Source of the DNA: Pseudofrankia inefficax
Lineage (GTDB): Bacteria > Actinomycetota > Actinomycetes > Frankiales > Frankiaceae
DNA: 64,000 bases
Assembly (NCBI RefSeq): GCF_000166135.1
Contig: NC_014666.1
Span: forward strand, 3,472,001-3,536,000
Direction of reading: 5' to 3'
The translations under genes and the position numbers were made by a program. This document shows positions 43,312-51,509 of the stretch, piece by piece; position 1 is the first letter of the stretch; every line of letters starts with the position of its first letter. A model generated the notes under the pieces. It did not search any database. It worked only from the letters and a program-made list of their open reading frames with translations, and was not told where the DNA came from.

Positions 43312-44427
43312 ATGGTCAGCACGCGAGCGGCGCTGCTACACGGTCCAGGCCAGGACTACAAGATCGACACGGTGGAGCTCGACGACCCGGGCGCGGGGGA
43401 GGTCCTCGTCGCGGTCCGAGCCTGCGGCCTGTGCCATTCGGATGAGCACGCCCGCACCGGCGACCTGCCGATGCCGCACTATCCGATGATCTGCGGCCAT
43501 GAGGGCGCGGGCGAGGTCGTCGAGGTCGGGCCGGGCGTCACCTCCGTCCGCCCGGGCGACCACGTGGCGATGTCGTTCATCCCGTCCTGCGGTCACTGCC
43601 AGCCGTGCCGGTCGGGCCGGGCCTTCCTGTGCGACCTCGGCGCCCGGCTGTTCGACCTCGGCATGATCAGCGACGGGCGGGTCGCCCACCACCTCGGCGA
43701 CCAGGCGGTCGCCCGCTACTCCCAGATCGGCGCGTTCTCCGAGTACCAGCTGCTCAACGAGGCCTCGGTCGTCAAGATCGACCAGGACATTCCGTGGGCC
43801 GCCGCCGCGCTGGTGTCCTGCGGCGTCGCGACCGGGTTCGGATCGGCCGTCAACCGGGCCGAGGTGAGGCCGGGCGACACGGTCGCGGTCCTGGGAATCG
43901 GCGGCCTCGGCGCCAGCGCCGTGCAGGGCGCGCGCATCGCCGGCGCGCGGCAGATCTTCGCCGTCGACCCGGTCGAGTTCAAGCGCGAGCAGGCGCTCCG
44001 GTTCGGGGCGACCCACGCCTTCGCCTCACTCGACGAGGCCATCGGCCAGATCCGCCGGCTGACGGGCGGTGTCATGTGCGACTCGGTGATCTGCACGTTC
44101 TCGGTCATGCGCTCCGAGCTGCTCGAACCGGCGCTGACGCTGACCCGCAAGGACGGGATCTGCGTCGTCACGTCCGTCGCGCCGCTCAGCCAGAGCCAGG
44201 CCGACATCAACCTGACGATGCTGGCGATGATGAACAAGCAGATCCGCGGCTGCATCTACGGCTCGCAGAGCCCCCGGGTGGCGATCCCCAGGCTGCTCGA
44301 CCTCTACCGCGCCGGCATCCTGCGGATCGACGAGCTCGTCACCGAGACCTACTCGCTCGACCAGGTGAACCAGGGCTACGCCGATCTCGAGGCCGGGCGG
44401 ATCCTGCGCGGCGTCCTCATTCCCTAA
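43312..44427 (+). CDS. NDMA-type zinc-dependent alcohol dehydrogenase
   Basis: Medium-chain alcohol dehydrogenase of 371 residues. Catalytic-zinc ligands are in CGLCHSDEH near residue 40 and GHEGAGEV near residue 65. The structural-zinc cysteines are in CGHCQPCRSGRAFLC, and the NAD-binding motif is GIGGLGASAVQ near residue 200. The sequence resembles the actinobacterial class whose bound NAD is recycled by an external carrier (mycofactocin-associated, assayed with NDMA). No mycofactocin genes lie in the window. ATG 43312 has AGGAAGG upstream. A low-G+C promoter-like patch lies at 43215-43240. Confidence 0.9.
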   Translation: MVSTRAALLHGPGQDYKIDTVELDDPGAGEVLVAVRACGLCHSDEHARTGDLPMPHYPMICGHEGAGEVVEVGPGVTSVRPGDHVAMSFIPSCGHCQPCRSGRAFLCDLGARLFDLGMISDGRVAHHLGDQAVARYSQIGAFSEYQLLNEASVVKIDQDIPWAAAALVSCGVATGFGSAVNRAEVRPGDTVAVLGIGGLGASAVQGARIAGARQIFAVDPVEFKREQALRFGATHAFASLDEAIGQIRRLTGGVMCDSVICTFSVMRSELLEPALTLTRKDGICVVTSVAPLSQSQADINLTMLAMMNKQIRGCIYGSQSPRVAIPRLLDLYRAGILRIDELVTETYSLDQVNQGYADLEAGRILRGVLIP

Positions 44428-44447
44428 CCAGGCCCCGCCCGCCCGCG

Positions 44448-45272
44448 CTACCGCGTGGCCGGGCTCGACCCGTCCGGCCGGCCGGCGGCGATCTCGCTGG
44501 CGATGCCGTCGAGGAAGCGGCTCATGCCGTAGGAGAAGACCTCGTCGGCCGGCATGGACACGTACGCGTCGCCCGCCGTGCGCAGGGCGGCGAACTGGTC
44601 GGCGGGCAGCCCGGCGACGAGCTGGCCGAAGCCGTCGGCGCCGACCGCTCCGTGCGCGCCGCGGCCGGCTGCGCTGCGCTCGATCTCGACGACCCCGGCC
44701 ACGTACTGGATCACCGTGCTGGCCGCGAAGGCCGCCTGCCTGGGCGCGAGCCCCGCGTCCAGGAACCTGCCGAGGGCGGCGTCGACGAGACGCAGCGCGT
44801 TCGGCCCGTACCCCGACTGGTTTCGGCCCGTCGACGCGGGCAGCGGCTGGGTGAGCAGGACCCGGCGCAGCTCCCGCATGAGCCCTTCGACGTCGTGGCG
44901 CCAGCCCCGCCCGGTCCGGACCAGCCGGATGTCCCCGAGGACGTGGTCGGCGATCAGCGCGATCAGCTCGTCCCGGCTCGCGATGTGGCGGTACAGCGAC
45001 CCGCTGCTGGTGCCGAGGTGATCCGCGACGGCCCGCACGGTCAGCGTGTCGACGCCACCCGAGCGCATGACCTCCAGCGCGGCCGCCACGACACGTTCGG
45101 TGGACAGGCCGCCGACGCGGGGGCGCCGCCTGCGGGCCGCCGCGACGCGTTCGGCCCACCAGCGGGCGGAGCCGGGGGCGGCGGGCTCGGCCGCGTCCTG
45201 GCCGGGGCCGGCCGGCCTGGTCGCGCCGGACACCACGAGTGATCGCTGCTGCACCTCACCATCGAACACCAC
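44448..45272 (-). CDS. TetR-family transcriptional regulator
   Basis: Regulator of about 274 residues from GTG 45272; GTG 45254 is an equally possible start. The helix-turn-helix is TVRAVADHLGTSSGSLYRHIAS near residues 75-95, followed by a TetR_C-type ligand domain. It is divergent from the CaiB/BaiF gene, and a perfect nine-base-arm inverted repeat (45279-45303) lies between them and overlaps the CaiB promoter. Repression of the CaiB operon and of itself is the straightforward prediction. Confidence 0.88.
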   Translation of the reverse strand: MVFDGEVQQRSLVVSGATRPAGPGQDAAEPAAPGSARWWAERVAAARRRRPRVGGLSTERVVAAALEVMRSGGVDTLTVRAVADHLGTSSGSLYRHIASRDELIALIADHVLGDIRLVRTGRGWRHDVEGLMRELRRVLLTQPLPASTGRNQSGYGPNALRLVDAALGRFLDAGLAPRQAAFAASTVIQYVAGVVEIERSAAGRGAHGAVGADGFGQLVAGLPADQFAALRTAGDAYVSMPADEVFSYGMSRFLDGIASEIAAGRPDGSSPATR

Positions 45273-45273
45273 C

Positions 45274-45303
45274 TTGACAGTATGCGAACGGTGCTCGCAT
45301 ACT
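45274..45303 (+). promoter_or_regulatory. Promoter and TetR-type operator upstream of CaiB/BaiF gene
   Basis: A consensus -35 TTGACA (45274-45279) and a -10-like CATACT (45298-45303) are 18 bases apart. The perfect inverted repeat AGTATGCGA (45279-45287) / TCGCATACT (45295-45303) spans exactly the same interval, with seven bases between arms. Binding there would block RNA polymerase. The TTTGCATATG at 45326-45335 resembles a further half-site. The transcript would begin near 45310, which supports ATG 45369 as the CaiB start. Confidence 0.72.
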
Positions 45304-45368
45304 TCGACCCGAAAGGCGAGCAACGTTTGCATATGGCGGCGGGAGTAGCGCCAAGGCAGGAGGTGCCC

Positions 45369-46586
45369 ATGACCGCGGTGATGCGTGGCGTCCTGGTGCT
45401 GGAGGTCGCCGAGCACACCTTCGTCCCCGCGGCCTCCGCGCTGCTGGCCGACTGGGGTGCCGACGTCGTCAAGATCGAACATGTCGAGCGCGGCGACGCG
45501 ATGCGCGGCCTCGCGTCGTCCGGCATCGCGGTGGTGCCCGACGACGTGCACGTCCTGTTCGAGCACTCCAACCGGGGCAAGCGCAGCCTCGGCCTCGACC
45601 TGACCTCGGAGGCTGGACAGGAGATCCTCTACCGGCTCGCCGCGAAGGCCGACGTCTTCCTGACCAACAAGCTGCCCAGCGTCCGCGCCAAGCTGAGGAT
45701 CGACGTCGAGGACATCCGGGCGCACAACCCGCGGATCATCTACGTCCGTGGCACGGGCCAGGGCGAGCGCGGGCCCGAGGCCGACCGCGGCGCCTACGAC
45801 GCGCTGGCGTTCTGGTCGCGCGCCGGGGTGGCCGCCGGGGTCATGCGCCCCGAGTACGGCCATGTCCCGGTGCCGCCGGCTCCCGGCTTCGGTGACTCGA
45901 TCGGGGCCATGACCATCGCCGGCGGGATCACGAGCGCGCTGTTCCACCGGGAGCGCACCGGCGAGGCGACCACGGTCGACGTCTCGCTGCTCGGCACCGC
46001 GATGTGGTCGATGGGCCAGGCACTCGCGCTGTCGCTGCAGCTTGACGTCCCCTGGACCCCGCCGCCGCTCGACAAGCAGGGCTCCAACCCGCTCAGCCGC
46101 AACTACCAGACCAGGGACGGCCGCTGGCTGTCGTTCACCTGCCTGCAGGCGGGCCGCTACTGGCCGTCCGCCTGCGCGGCGGTCGGCCGGCCCGAGCTGG
46201 CCACCGACCCGCGCTTCGCCGACCACGCCGCCCTGCTCGCGCACAGCGGCGAGGCCATCGCCCTGCTGCGGGAGGTGTTCGCGCGGCGCCCGCTCGCCGA
46301 GTGGCGCGAGCTGCTGGCGGACTTCACCGGCCAGTGGTCCGTCGTCCAGGACACCCTGGAGGCCGCGGTGGACCCGCAGACGGTGGCCAACGGCTACGTG
46401 CAGGACTGCCGGACCGCCGACGGCGTGCCGTTCCGGCTCGCCGCCGCCCCGGTGCAGTTCGACGGGCAGCCGGCGCCGCCGCGGCGCGCGCCGGCGTTCA
46501 ACGAGCACGGCGACGACGTGCTCGGCGAGCTGGGCCTGGACGTCGAGGCGATCATCGATCTCAAGCTCCGCGGCGTCGTCGCCTGA
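45369..46586 (+). CDS. CaiB/BaiF family III CoA-transferase
   Basis: Protein of 405 residues with one CaiB/BaiF domain: VLEVAEHTFVPAASALLADW, GADVVKIEHVERGD, HSNRGKRSLGLDL. The nucleophilic Asp position of formyl-CoA transferase is Gly here (VDVSLLGTAMW). ATG 45369 has AGGAGG seven bases upstream. The missing Asp means ordinary transferase chemistry is doubtful; racemase-like or binding roles are possible, or a nearby residue substitutes. It is followed by a PNPOx-like gene and an amidohydrolase, together a small catabolic operon under the divergent TetR. Confidence 0.87.
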   Translation: MTAVMRGVLVLEVAEHTFVPAASALLADWGADVVKIEHVERGDAMRGLASSGIAVVPDDVHVLFEHSNRGKRSLGLDLTSEAGQEILYRLAAKADVFLTNKLPSVRAKLRIDVEDIRAHNPRIIYVRGTGQGERGPEADRGAYDALAFWSRAGVAAGVMRPEYGHVPVPPAPGFGDSIGAMTIAGGITSALFHRERTGEATTVDVSLLGTAMWSMGQALALSLQLDVPWTPPPLDKQGSNPLSRNYQTRDGRWLSFTCLQAGRYWPSACAAVGRPELATDPRFADHAALLAHSGEAIALLREVFARRPLAEWRELLADFTGQWSVVQDTLEAAVDPQTVANGYVQDCRTADGVPFRLAAAPVQFDGQPAPPRRAPAFNEHGDDVLGELGLDVEAIIDLKLRGVVA

Positions 46587-46632
46587 CCGCCGGCGGGCCC
46601 GACCTCCGACCTCCGAAAGGAACCCGCACGCG

Positions 46633-47085
46633 ATGAAAGAACAGCGCCGAGGCCGCAAGATAGCCATGACCCAGCCCGAGGTCGATGCCTTCCTGGCGGA
46701 GGAACGCACCTGCCGGGTCGCCACCTCGGGCGGGAACGGGCCGCATCTGACGCCCCTGTGGTTCGCCTGGGACGGCACGTCGCTGTGGCTCAACTCGATC
46801 GTGAAGAGCCAGCGCTGGACCGACATCGCCCGCGACCCGCGCGTCTCCGTCCTCGTCGACAGCGGCCACGCCTTCAACGAGCTGCACGGGGTGGAGCTGC
46901 GGGGCCGGCTGGAGACCGTCGGCGACGCGCCCCGGACGAACACCCCGAACCCCGAGCTGGAGGTCCCCGAGCGCCTGTTCGCCCAGAAGTACACCGGCCG
47001 GGACGAGATGCACTACGACGGGCGGCACGCCTGGCTGCGCCTGACCCCGGAGAAGATCGTCAGCTGGGATTTTCGAAAGATGTAG
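46633..47085 (+). CDS. PNPOx-like F420/flavin-binding protein
   Basis: Split-barrel protein of 150 residues. The typical opening is DAFLAEERTCRVATSGGNGP and the strand HLTPLWFAWDGTSLWL, then an RWTDIARDPRVSVLVDSG segment. Members use F420 or flavin to reduce small molecules. ATG 46633 has GAAAGGA upstream. It lies between the CaiB/BaiF gene (46 bases) and the amidohydrolase (92 bases, mostly repeats). Its substrate cannot be told. Confidence 0.86.
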   Translation: MKEQRRGRKIAMTQPEVDAFLAEERTCRVATSGGNGPHLTPLWFAWDGTSLWLNSIVKSQRWTDIARDPRVSVLVDSGHAFNELHGVELRGRLETVGDAPRTNTPNPELEVPERLFAQKYTGRDEMHYDGRHAWLRLTPEKIVSWDFRKM

Positions 47086-47090
47086 CCGTC

Positions 47091-47156
47091 CTCCCGAGCA
47101 GGTTCCGCCTCCCGAGCAGGTTCCGTCCGTCCAGGTTCCGTCCGTCCAGGTTCCGC
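47091..47156. repeat. Two-part tandem repeat, 2 x 18 bp and 2 x 15 bp
   Basis: Two copies of CTCCCGAGCAGGTTCCG plus one base (47091-47108, 47109-47126) are followed by two copies of CCGTCCAGGTTCCG plus one base (47127-47141, 47142-47156). All four share AGGTTCCG. The array begins five bases after the stop of the PNPOx-like gene and ends 21 bases before the next start. Confidence 0.92.
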
Positions 47157-47177
47157 CATCCCGAGAGGAGCGACCCG

Positions 47178-48449
47178 ATGCGCATGGAGGACATGATCCT
47201 CGTCAGCATCGACGACCACATGATCGAGCCGCCGGACATGTACCGCAACCACGTCCCGGCGAAGTGGCTCGACGAGGCGCCCCGCGTGGAGCGCAACGAG
47301 CAGGGCCTGGACCAGTGGGTCTTCCAGGGCGAGAAGACCACGACGCACTTCGGCCTGTCCGCGACCGTCGGCTGGCCCCAGACGGAGTGGGGCTACAACG
47401 CCGGCACCTACAGCGAGCTGCGGCCCGGCTGCTTCGACGTGCACCAGCGGGTCCGGGACATGGACGCCAACGGCGTGCTGGCCTCGATGTGCTTCCCGAC
47501 GATGGCCGGCTGGAACGCCAGGACCTTCACCGAGTCGCGGGACAAGGACGTCGCGCTCGTGATGCTCCAGGCCTACAACGACTGGGCGATCGACGAGTGG
47601 TGCGGCACCTACCCCGGGCGCTTCATCCCGCTCGCGATCGTCCCGATGTGGGACGTCGAGCTCGCCGTCAAGGAGGTCCACCGCGTCGCGCGGAAGGGCT
47701 GCCGGTCGATCAGCTTCCTGGAGACGCCGCACGTCCAGGGCTTCCCGAGCTTCCTGTCCGGCCACTGGGACCCGATGCTCCAGGCGCTGTGCGACGAGAA
47801 CATGGTCCTGTCGCTGCACATCGGCGCCGGCTTCGACGTGATCAAGAAGCCGGCCGAGGCCCCCATCGACCACCTGATGGTGCTCGCCTGCCAGATCAGC
47901 GCCATCACCGCCCAGGACCTGCTGTTCGGCCCGACCCTGCGCAGGTTCCCGGACCTCAAGGTCGCGCTCTCCGAGGGCGGGATCGGGTGGATCCCCTTCT
48001 ACTTCGACCGGGTCGACCGCCACGTCGAGAACCAGGCCTGGCTGCACGACGGCGACGACTTCGGCGGCAAGCTGCCCTCCGAGGTGTTCCGCGACCACAT
48101 CCTGGCCTGCTACATCACCGACCCCTCGGGCCTGCGGCTGCGTGACCGGATCGGCGTCGACATCATCGCGTGGGAATGCGACTACCCGCACACCGACACC
48201 ACCTGGCCGCGGTCACCGGAGTTCGCCTGGGACGAGCTCCAGCAGGCCGGGTGCGCGGACGACGAGATCCACAAGATCACCTGGCGGAACGCCACCCGGT
48301 TCTTCGGCTGGGACCCCTTCAAGCACACCCCGCGGGAGCAGGCCACCGTCGGCGCGCTGCGCTCGCTCGCCACCGACGTCGACACCACCCGGATGACCCG
48401 CCAGGAATGGCGCGAGCGCAACGAGGCCGCCGGCATCGGCGTTTTCTGA
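47178..48449 (+). CDS. Amidohydrolase-2 (ACMSD-like) family metal-dependent hydrolase
   Basis: TIM-barrel hydrolase of 423 residues, close in layout to the protein at 12982-14202. It starts VSIDDHMIEPPDMYRNH (D-x-H metal motif), has LSLHIGAGFDVI near residue 220, and WECDYPHTDTTWP near residue 335, where Cys replaces the Thr of the paralogue. ATG 47178 has GAGAGGAG upstream. It may be the last gene of the CaiB operon. A G+C hairpin follows at 48474-48503. Expected chemistry is hydrolysis or decarboxylation of a ring or beta-keto acid. Confidence 0.87.
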   Translation: MRMEDMILVSIDDHMIEPPDMYRNHVPAKWLDEAPRVERNEQGLDQWVFQGEKTTTHFGLSATVGWPQTEWGYNAGTYSELRPGCFDVHQRVRDMDANGVLASMCFPTMAGWNARTFTESRDKDVALVMLQAYNDWAIDEWCGTYPGRFIPLAIVPMWDVELAVKEVHRVARKGCRSISFLETPHVQGFPSFLSGHWDPMLQALCDENMVLSLHIGAGFDVIKKPAEAPIDHLMVLACQISAITAQDLLFGPTLRRFPDLKVALSEGGIGWIPFYFDRVDRHVENQAWLHDGDDFGGKLPSEVFRDHILACYITDPSGLRLRDRIGVDIIAWECDYPHTDTTWPRSPEFAWDELQQAGCADDEIHKITWRNATRFFGWDPFKHTPREQATVGALRSLATDVDTTRMTRQEWRERNEAAGIGVF

Positions 48450-48473
48450 CCGGGCGCGGCCCAGGGCAGGAGA

Positions 48474-48503
48474 CCCCGCCCGTCGCCAGGAGCGCGGGCG
48501 GGG
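48474..48503 (+). terminator. G+C hairpin after amidohydrolase gene
   Basis: Perfect nine-base arms, CCCCGCCCG (48474-48482) and CGGGCGGGG (48495-48503), enclose a 12-base loop. It follows the amidohydrolase stop by 24 bases and precedes the next regulator gene. There is no T-run, so termination would be of the U-less actinobacterial kind. Confidence 0.55.
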
Positions 48504-48592
48504 ACGAACCGGTGGTGATCTCCTGCGATCCGCTGCGCCGCTATAGGTTGGCGGCGGAACGGGTGCAGGCTCGACGCGCGAGGGACCAGGCC

Positions 48593-49237
48593 ATGGCGAG
48601 GCGGCGAGGCTGGGCGGGCTCGCCGCCCGCGGACGAGCACGAGGCGCGCAGCCGGATCATCGAGGCGGCGATGCGGTGCGTCGACCGCAACGGCGCCGCC
48701 GCGTTCACGCTGCACGACGTCGCCACCGAGCTCGGCGTCATCCGCCAGACCGTGTACCGCTACTACCCCAGCACCGACGAGCTGTTCGCCGCCGTCGGCC
48801 AGGCGGCCGTCGGGTCGTTCGTCGACGACCTCATCCGCCACCTGCGCGCCGTCACCCGGCCGGTGGACTGGGTCGTCGAGGCCCTCGCGACGGCGATCGA
48901 CTGGCTGCCCGGCAACCCGCACCTCACCCTGCTGCTCGCGGCCGGCCGCCCCGGTGTGTTCACCCGTGGCGTCACCTCGACCGTGGCGATGGAGTTCGGA
49001 AAGGAGCTGTTCCGGCGCTCGACGGTCGACTGGGCGGCGGCGGGCTACGACGACCACCGGCTCGACGAGCTGATCGAGCTCATGCTGCGCCTGCTCCAGT
49101 CGATGACCATCGACCCGCCGGACCCGCCCCGCACCGGTCAGGAGCTGCGCGACTACCTGGAACGCTGGATCGGGCCCGCGGTGGCCCTGGCGGGCGGGCC
49201 GGTCAGGCCGAGCTCGCCTGCGGCGCCGGTTCGGTGA
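48593..49237 (+). CDS. TetR-family transcriptional regulator
   Basis: Regulator of 214 residues. The helix-turn-helix FTLHDVATELGVIRQTVYRY lies near residues 43-62. ATG 48593 is preferred over GTG 48512: a -10-like TATAGG (48542-48547) lies between them, and GAGGGA precedes the ATG. The stop lies 35 bases inside the convergent membrane-protein gene. Its target may be the preceding amidohydrolase/CaiB set or the following diiron-like gene. Confidence 0.87.
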   Translation: MARRRGWAGSPPADEHEARSRIIEAAMRCVDRNGAAAFTLHDVATELGVIRQTVYRYYPSTDELFAAVGQAAVGSFVDDLIRHLRAVTRPVDWVVEALATAIDWLPGNPHLTLLLAAGRPGVFTRGVTSTVAMEFGKELFRRSTVDWAAAGYDDHRLDELIELMLRLLQSMTIDPPDPPRTGQELRDYLERWIGPAVALAGGPVRPSSPAAPVR

Positions 49238-50375
49238 TCTCCGCCCCCGACGGCCGGCGGGCCCAGGCCGGCGACGACGCCGTCGCCACCCCGGCCAGTA
49301 CGACGGCCGCCGCCACCAGGCACCCGATGGCGTAGGGCAGGCTCCCGATCGGGGTGCCGTCGGAGGTGACCCCGCCGGTGGCCGACCGGTAGGCGGGCAG
49401 CGCGGTCGCCCACAGCACCACGAAGACCACCAGGAACAGGCTGCCGTAGCCGACGGCGAACCACGGGCGCTCGGCGGCCTGGGTCGCGGCGGACCGGTCG
49501 GCTCGGGTGGCCCGCCACTGCTGGTAGAGGACGGGCACGGCGACCACCGCGAAGGCCGCGACGCACAGCCACATCACGACGGCCTGGGCGCCGTTGTTGT
49601 CGTCGCCGACGACCGAGGACGGCAGGCTGCCGACGGCGATCAGCGGCGGGACGAGCACGCCCGACGCGAGCGTGCGCCAGGTGAGGCTCCAGCCGCCGAC
49701 GGGCTCGCCCCGGTCGGCCCGGCGTCCCACGAACAGCCGGACGAGCAGGGTGAGGGCGGCGGGGCCGAGCGCGGCGAAGATGAACACGCTGGTCATCGGC
49801 ACCGAGGCGAGTCTCGGCTGGTTGAGGGACAGGTCGTAGTTCCAGATCCACCAGCGCAGCTGGGGCCCGAGCTGGTCGAAGATCTCGTAGAACAGATGGT
49901 GGACGAACCCGACGCAGATCGCGCCGAGGACCACGTTGCGGCGGAAGCCACCGAGTGACCGGACGATCTCGTAGGCCAGCGACGTCAGCGCCGCGTACAG
50001 CGCGACGATGTAGAGGGGAATGCGGTCGTCCACCAGCTGGACGGTGAAGACGTTGTGGGCGAACAGGTCGTGCATGGTGTCGGGCAGGCCGAGTGACCGG
50101 GAGAAGAACAGGGTCGGTTCGGTGACGGCGAGGTAGACGATCGCCCCGAACCAGACCGCCAGGTTCGACGGGTCGCCGTGGCGGCGCCAGCGCCGGATGG
50201 CGTGGACCAGCGCGAGGACCGCGCCGGCGATCAGCAGGGCCTCGACGACGGGAAGGGTCCAGTTGGCCAGGCCGAACGGGTCGCGTACGTGGACGACGGG
50301 TTCGACCGAGGCGCAGGAGAAGCTCCCGATCCTCCTGGCCAGCTGTTCGAAGGCCGGGCTGCAGTCGGCGGCCAT
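49203..50375 (-). CDS. Multi-spanning membrane protein of unknown function
   Basis: Integral membrane protein of 390 residues with about eight to nine hydrophobic segments, for example LPVVEALLIAGAVLALVHAI, VVMWLCVAAFAVVAVPVLY and SLFLVVFVVLWATALP. The central acidic and His-rich part includes VGFVHHLFYEIFDQLG. I do not recognise the family, though similar proteins occur beside diiron hydrolase genes in actinobacteria. It lies ten bases after the diiron-like gene in the same direction, so co-transcription is likely. The 3' end overlaps the convergent TetR gene by 35 bases. Confidence 0.75.
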   Translation of the reverse strand: MAADCSPAFEQLARRIGSFSCASVEPVVHVRDPFGLANWTLPVVEALLIAGAVLALVHAIRRWRRHGDPSNLAVWFGAIVYLAVTEPTLFFSRSLGLPDTMHDLFAHNVFTVQLVDDRIPLYIVALYAALTSLAYEIVRSLGGFRRNVVLGAICVGFVHHLFYEIFDQLGPQLRWWIWNYDLSLNQPRLASVPMTSVFIFAALGPAALTLLVRLFVGRRADRGEPVGGWSLTWRTLASGVLVPPLIAVGSLPSSVVGDDNNGAQAVVMWLCVAAFAVVAVPVLYQQWRATRADRSAATQAAERPWFAVGYGSLFLVVFVVLWATALPAYRSATGGVTSDGTPIGSLPYAIGCLVAAAVVLAGVATASSPAWARRPSGAEITEPAPQASSA

Positions 50376-50384
50376 CCGCTGTCC

Positions 50385-51317
50385 TCAGTCCGTTTTGGTG
50401 GCCGTTTTGGTGGCCGTTTTGGTGACGGAGTACCAGCTGGCTACGGGGGCGCCGTCCTCATAGCGGCCCAGCCAGGTGTCGACGAAGACCGGCAGCGGCT
50501 GGTGCTCGGGGTCGTGCCCCGGCAGCTGGGCGCGCAGCACGCGGCGAGCGGCGGCGCGGCGTTCGGCCTTGGGGATGAAATCGAGTCCACCGCCCGAGCT
50601 CGGGACGGGGTTCCCGCGTCGGCGGGACGGCAGCTTCGCGCGCACCCCCTCGGCCGGCACCAGCACGCGCGCGTCGACCTTCCGGTCCTCGAACGGGACG
50701 TGCTCGTTGATCCCCGCCGCGATGACCTTGAGCAGCCGGTTGATGTGCAGCAGCACTGAGGGCAGGGCGCGCAGCCGGTAGGCCTCGCCACCGAACTCCC
50801 GGTAGATCCGCAGGCCAGAGCTGCGGTGTTCGACCTCTTCGGTGAAGTGCCACAGGAACAGCGACGCGACCCGGTCGTCGCCGGGCGCGAACAGCCGGTC
50901 CTCGTGGTCGAGGAACAGCTTGAACGTCGGGGTGAAGGCCGACTCCAGGTCGGCGATGTACGCGAGGTGGAACTTCAGCGGCTTCGACGCGAGCAGCTCG
51001 TCGTAGAGCGCCATCGCGGCGTCGACGGTGTCCTGGAGCCCCGGGTAGGTCCGGGTCAGCGCCCGCATGTGCTGGCGGTGGGCCCGGGCGTGCTGCGCCT
51101 CCTGGCGCAGGAACGCGTCCGCCTCGGCGGCGACGCCGGCGTCGGTGAGCAGCGGGATCGCCTCCTTCACCGCGGCGACGATGTACTTCTCGAACGCGAT
51201 CGCGATGATGCCCGTCGCGTTGGCGCTCATCGAGAACTCGGGGTTCTCCGGGTTCCACAGGAACGGGACGTCACCGTCGAAGTCGAAGGGCACCCGCCGC
51301 ACCTGCAAGGTCGTCAT
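50385..51317 (-). CDS. Diiron-like metal-dependent hydrolase (PF10118 type)
   Basis: All-helical protein of 310 residues of the predicted metal-dependent hydrolase family. Potential di-metal ligands lie in RQEAQHARAHRQH near residue 75 and FTEEVEHRSSGLR near residue 155, a ferritin-like E-x2-H pattern. ATG 51317 was chosen; the longer frame would include the inverted repeat upstream. The C-terminus ends in the repeated TKTATKTATKTD, encoded by a 12-bp tandem repeat. It is first in an operon with the membrane protein, suggesting that the two act together in modifying a lipid or hydrophobic compound. That role is inference. Confidence 0.82.
   Translation of the reverse strand: MTTLQVRRVPFDFDGDVPFLWNPENPEFSMSANATGIIAIAFEKYIVAAVKEAIPLLTDAGVAAEADAFLRQEAQHARAHRQHMRALTRTYPGLQDTVDAAMALYDELLASKPLKFHLAYIADLESAFTPTFKLFLDHEDRLFAPGDDRVASLFLWHFTEEVEHRSSGLRIYREFGGEAYRLRALPSVLLHINRLLKVIAAGINEHVPFEDRKVDARVLVPAEGVRAKLPSRRRGNPVPSSGGGLDFIPKAERRAAARRVLRAQLPGHDPEHQPLPVFVDTWLGRYEDGAPVASWYSVTKTATKTATKTD
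50390..50425. repeat. In-frame tandem repeat, 3 x 12 bp
   Basis: CCGTTTTGGTGG at 50390-50401 and 50402-50413 plus CCGTTTTGGTGA at 50414-50425. On the minus strand it encodes the TKTA repeats immediately before the stop codon (50385-50387) of the diiron-like gene. Confidence 0.95.
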
Positions 51318-51345
51318 CGGATCTCCCGCGGTGATCGACGAAATA

Positions 51346-51372
51346 ACATACAAGATCGCAAAATGTGTATGT
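51346..51372. promoter_or_regulatory. ACATAC/GTATGT inverted repeat
   Basis: In the AT-rich patch upstream of the diiron-like gene, ACATAC (51346-51351) and GTATGT (51367-51372) form an inverted repeat with 15 bases between arms. It is followed by a further TATG. The position fits an operator for the minus-strand operon. It does not match the GATATC motif. Confidence 0.45.
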
Positions 51373-51463
51373 ATGCGGCCAGTCGTAGGATGCTCGGCCG
51401 GTCCGGCTGGGTCAAGAGATGGCCCGCCGGCGCGCGCGGCCGCGCCGGCCTGGGCCGCAATTC

Positions 51464-51499
51464 AGTACCCGTCGGTATCAGATACCCGTCGGTATCGTA
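51464..51499 (+). promoter_or_regulatory. Tandem GATACC/GGTATC operator upstream of TetR-P450 operon
   Basis: TACCCGTCGGTATC occurs twice, at 51466-51479 and 51483-51496. The second copy is a clean palindrome, GATACC-CGTC-GGTATC (51481-51496); the first has AGTACC on its left side. A -10-like TATCGT (51494-51499) overlaps the second copy and lies ten bases before GTG 51510. Autorepression by the TetR protein is the likely role. Confidence 0.68.
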
Positions 51500-51509
51500 G
51501 GGTGGCGGC

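Noticed and set aside
45273-46994. An N-terminal extension of the TetR gene at 44448 to 848 codons
   Set aside because: The extension runs through the operator and opposite the CaiB/BaiF gene; only the last 275 codons look like protein.
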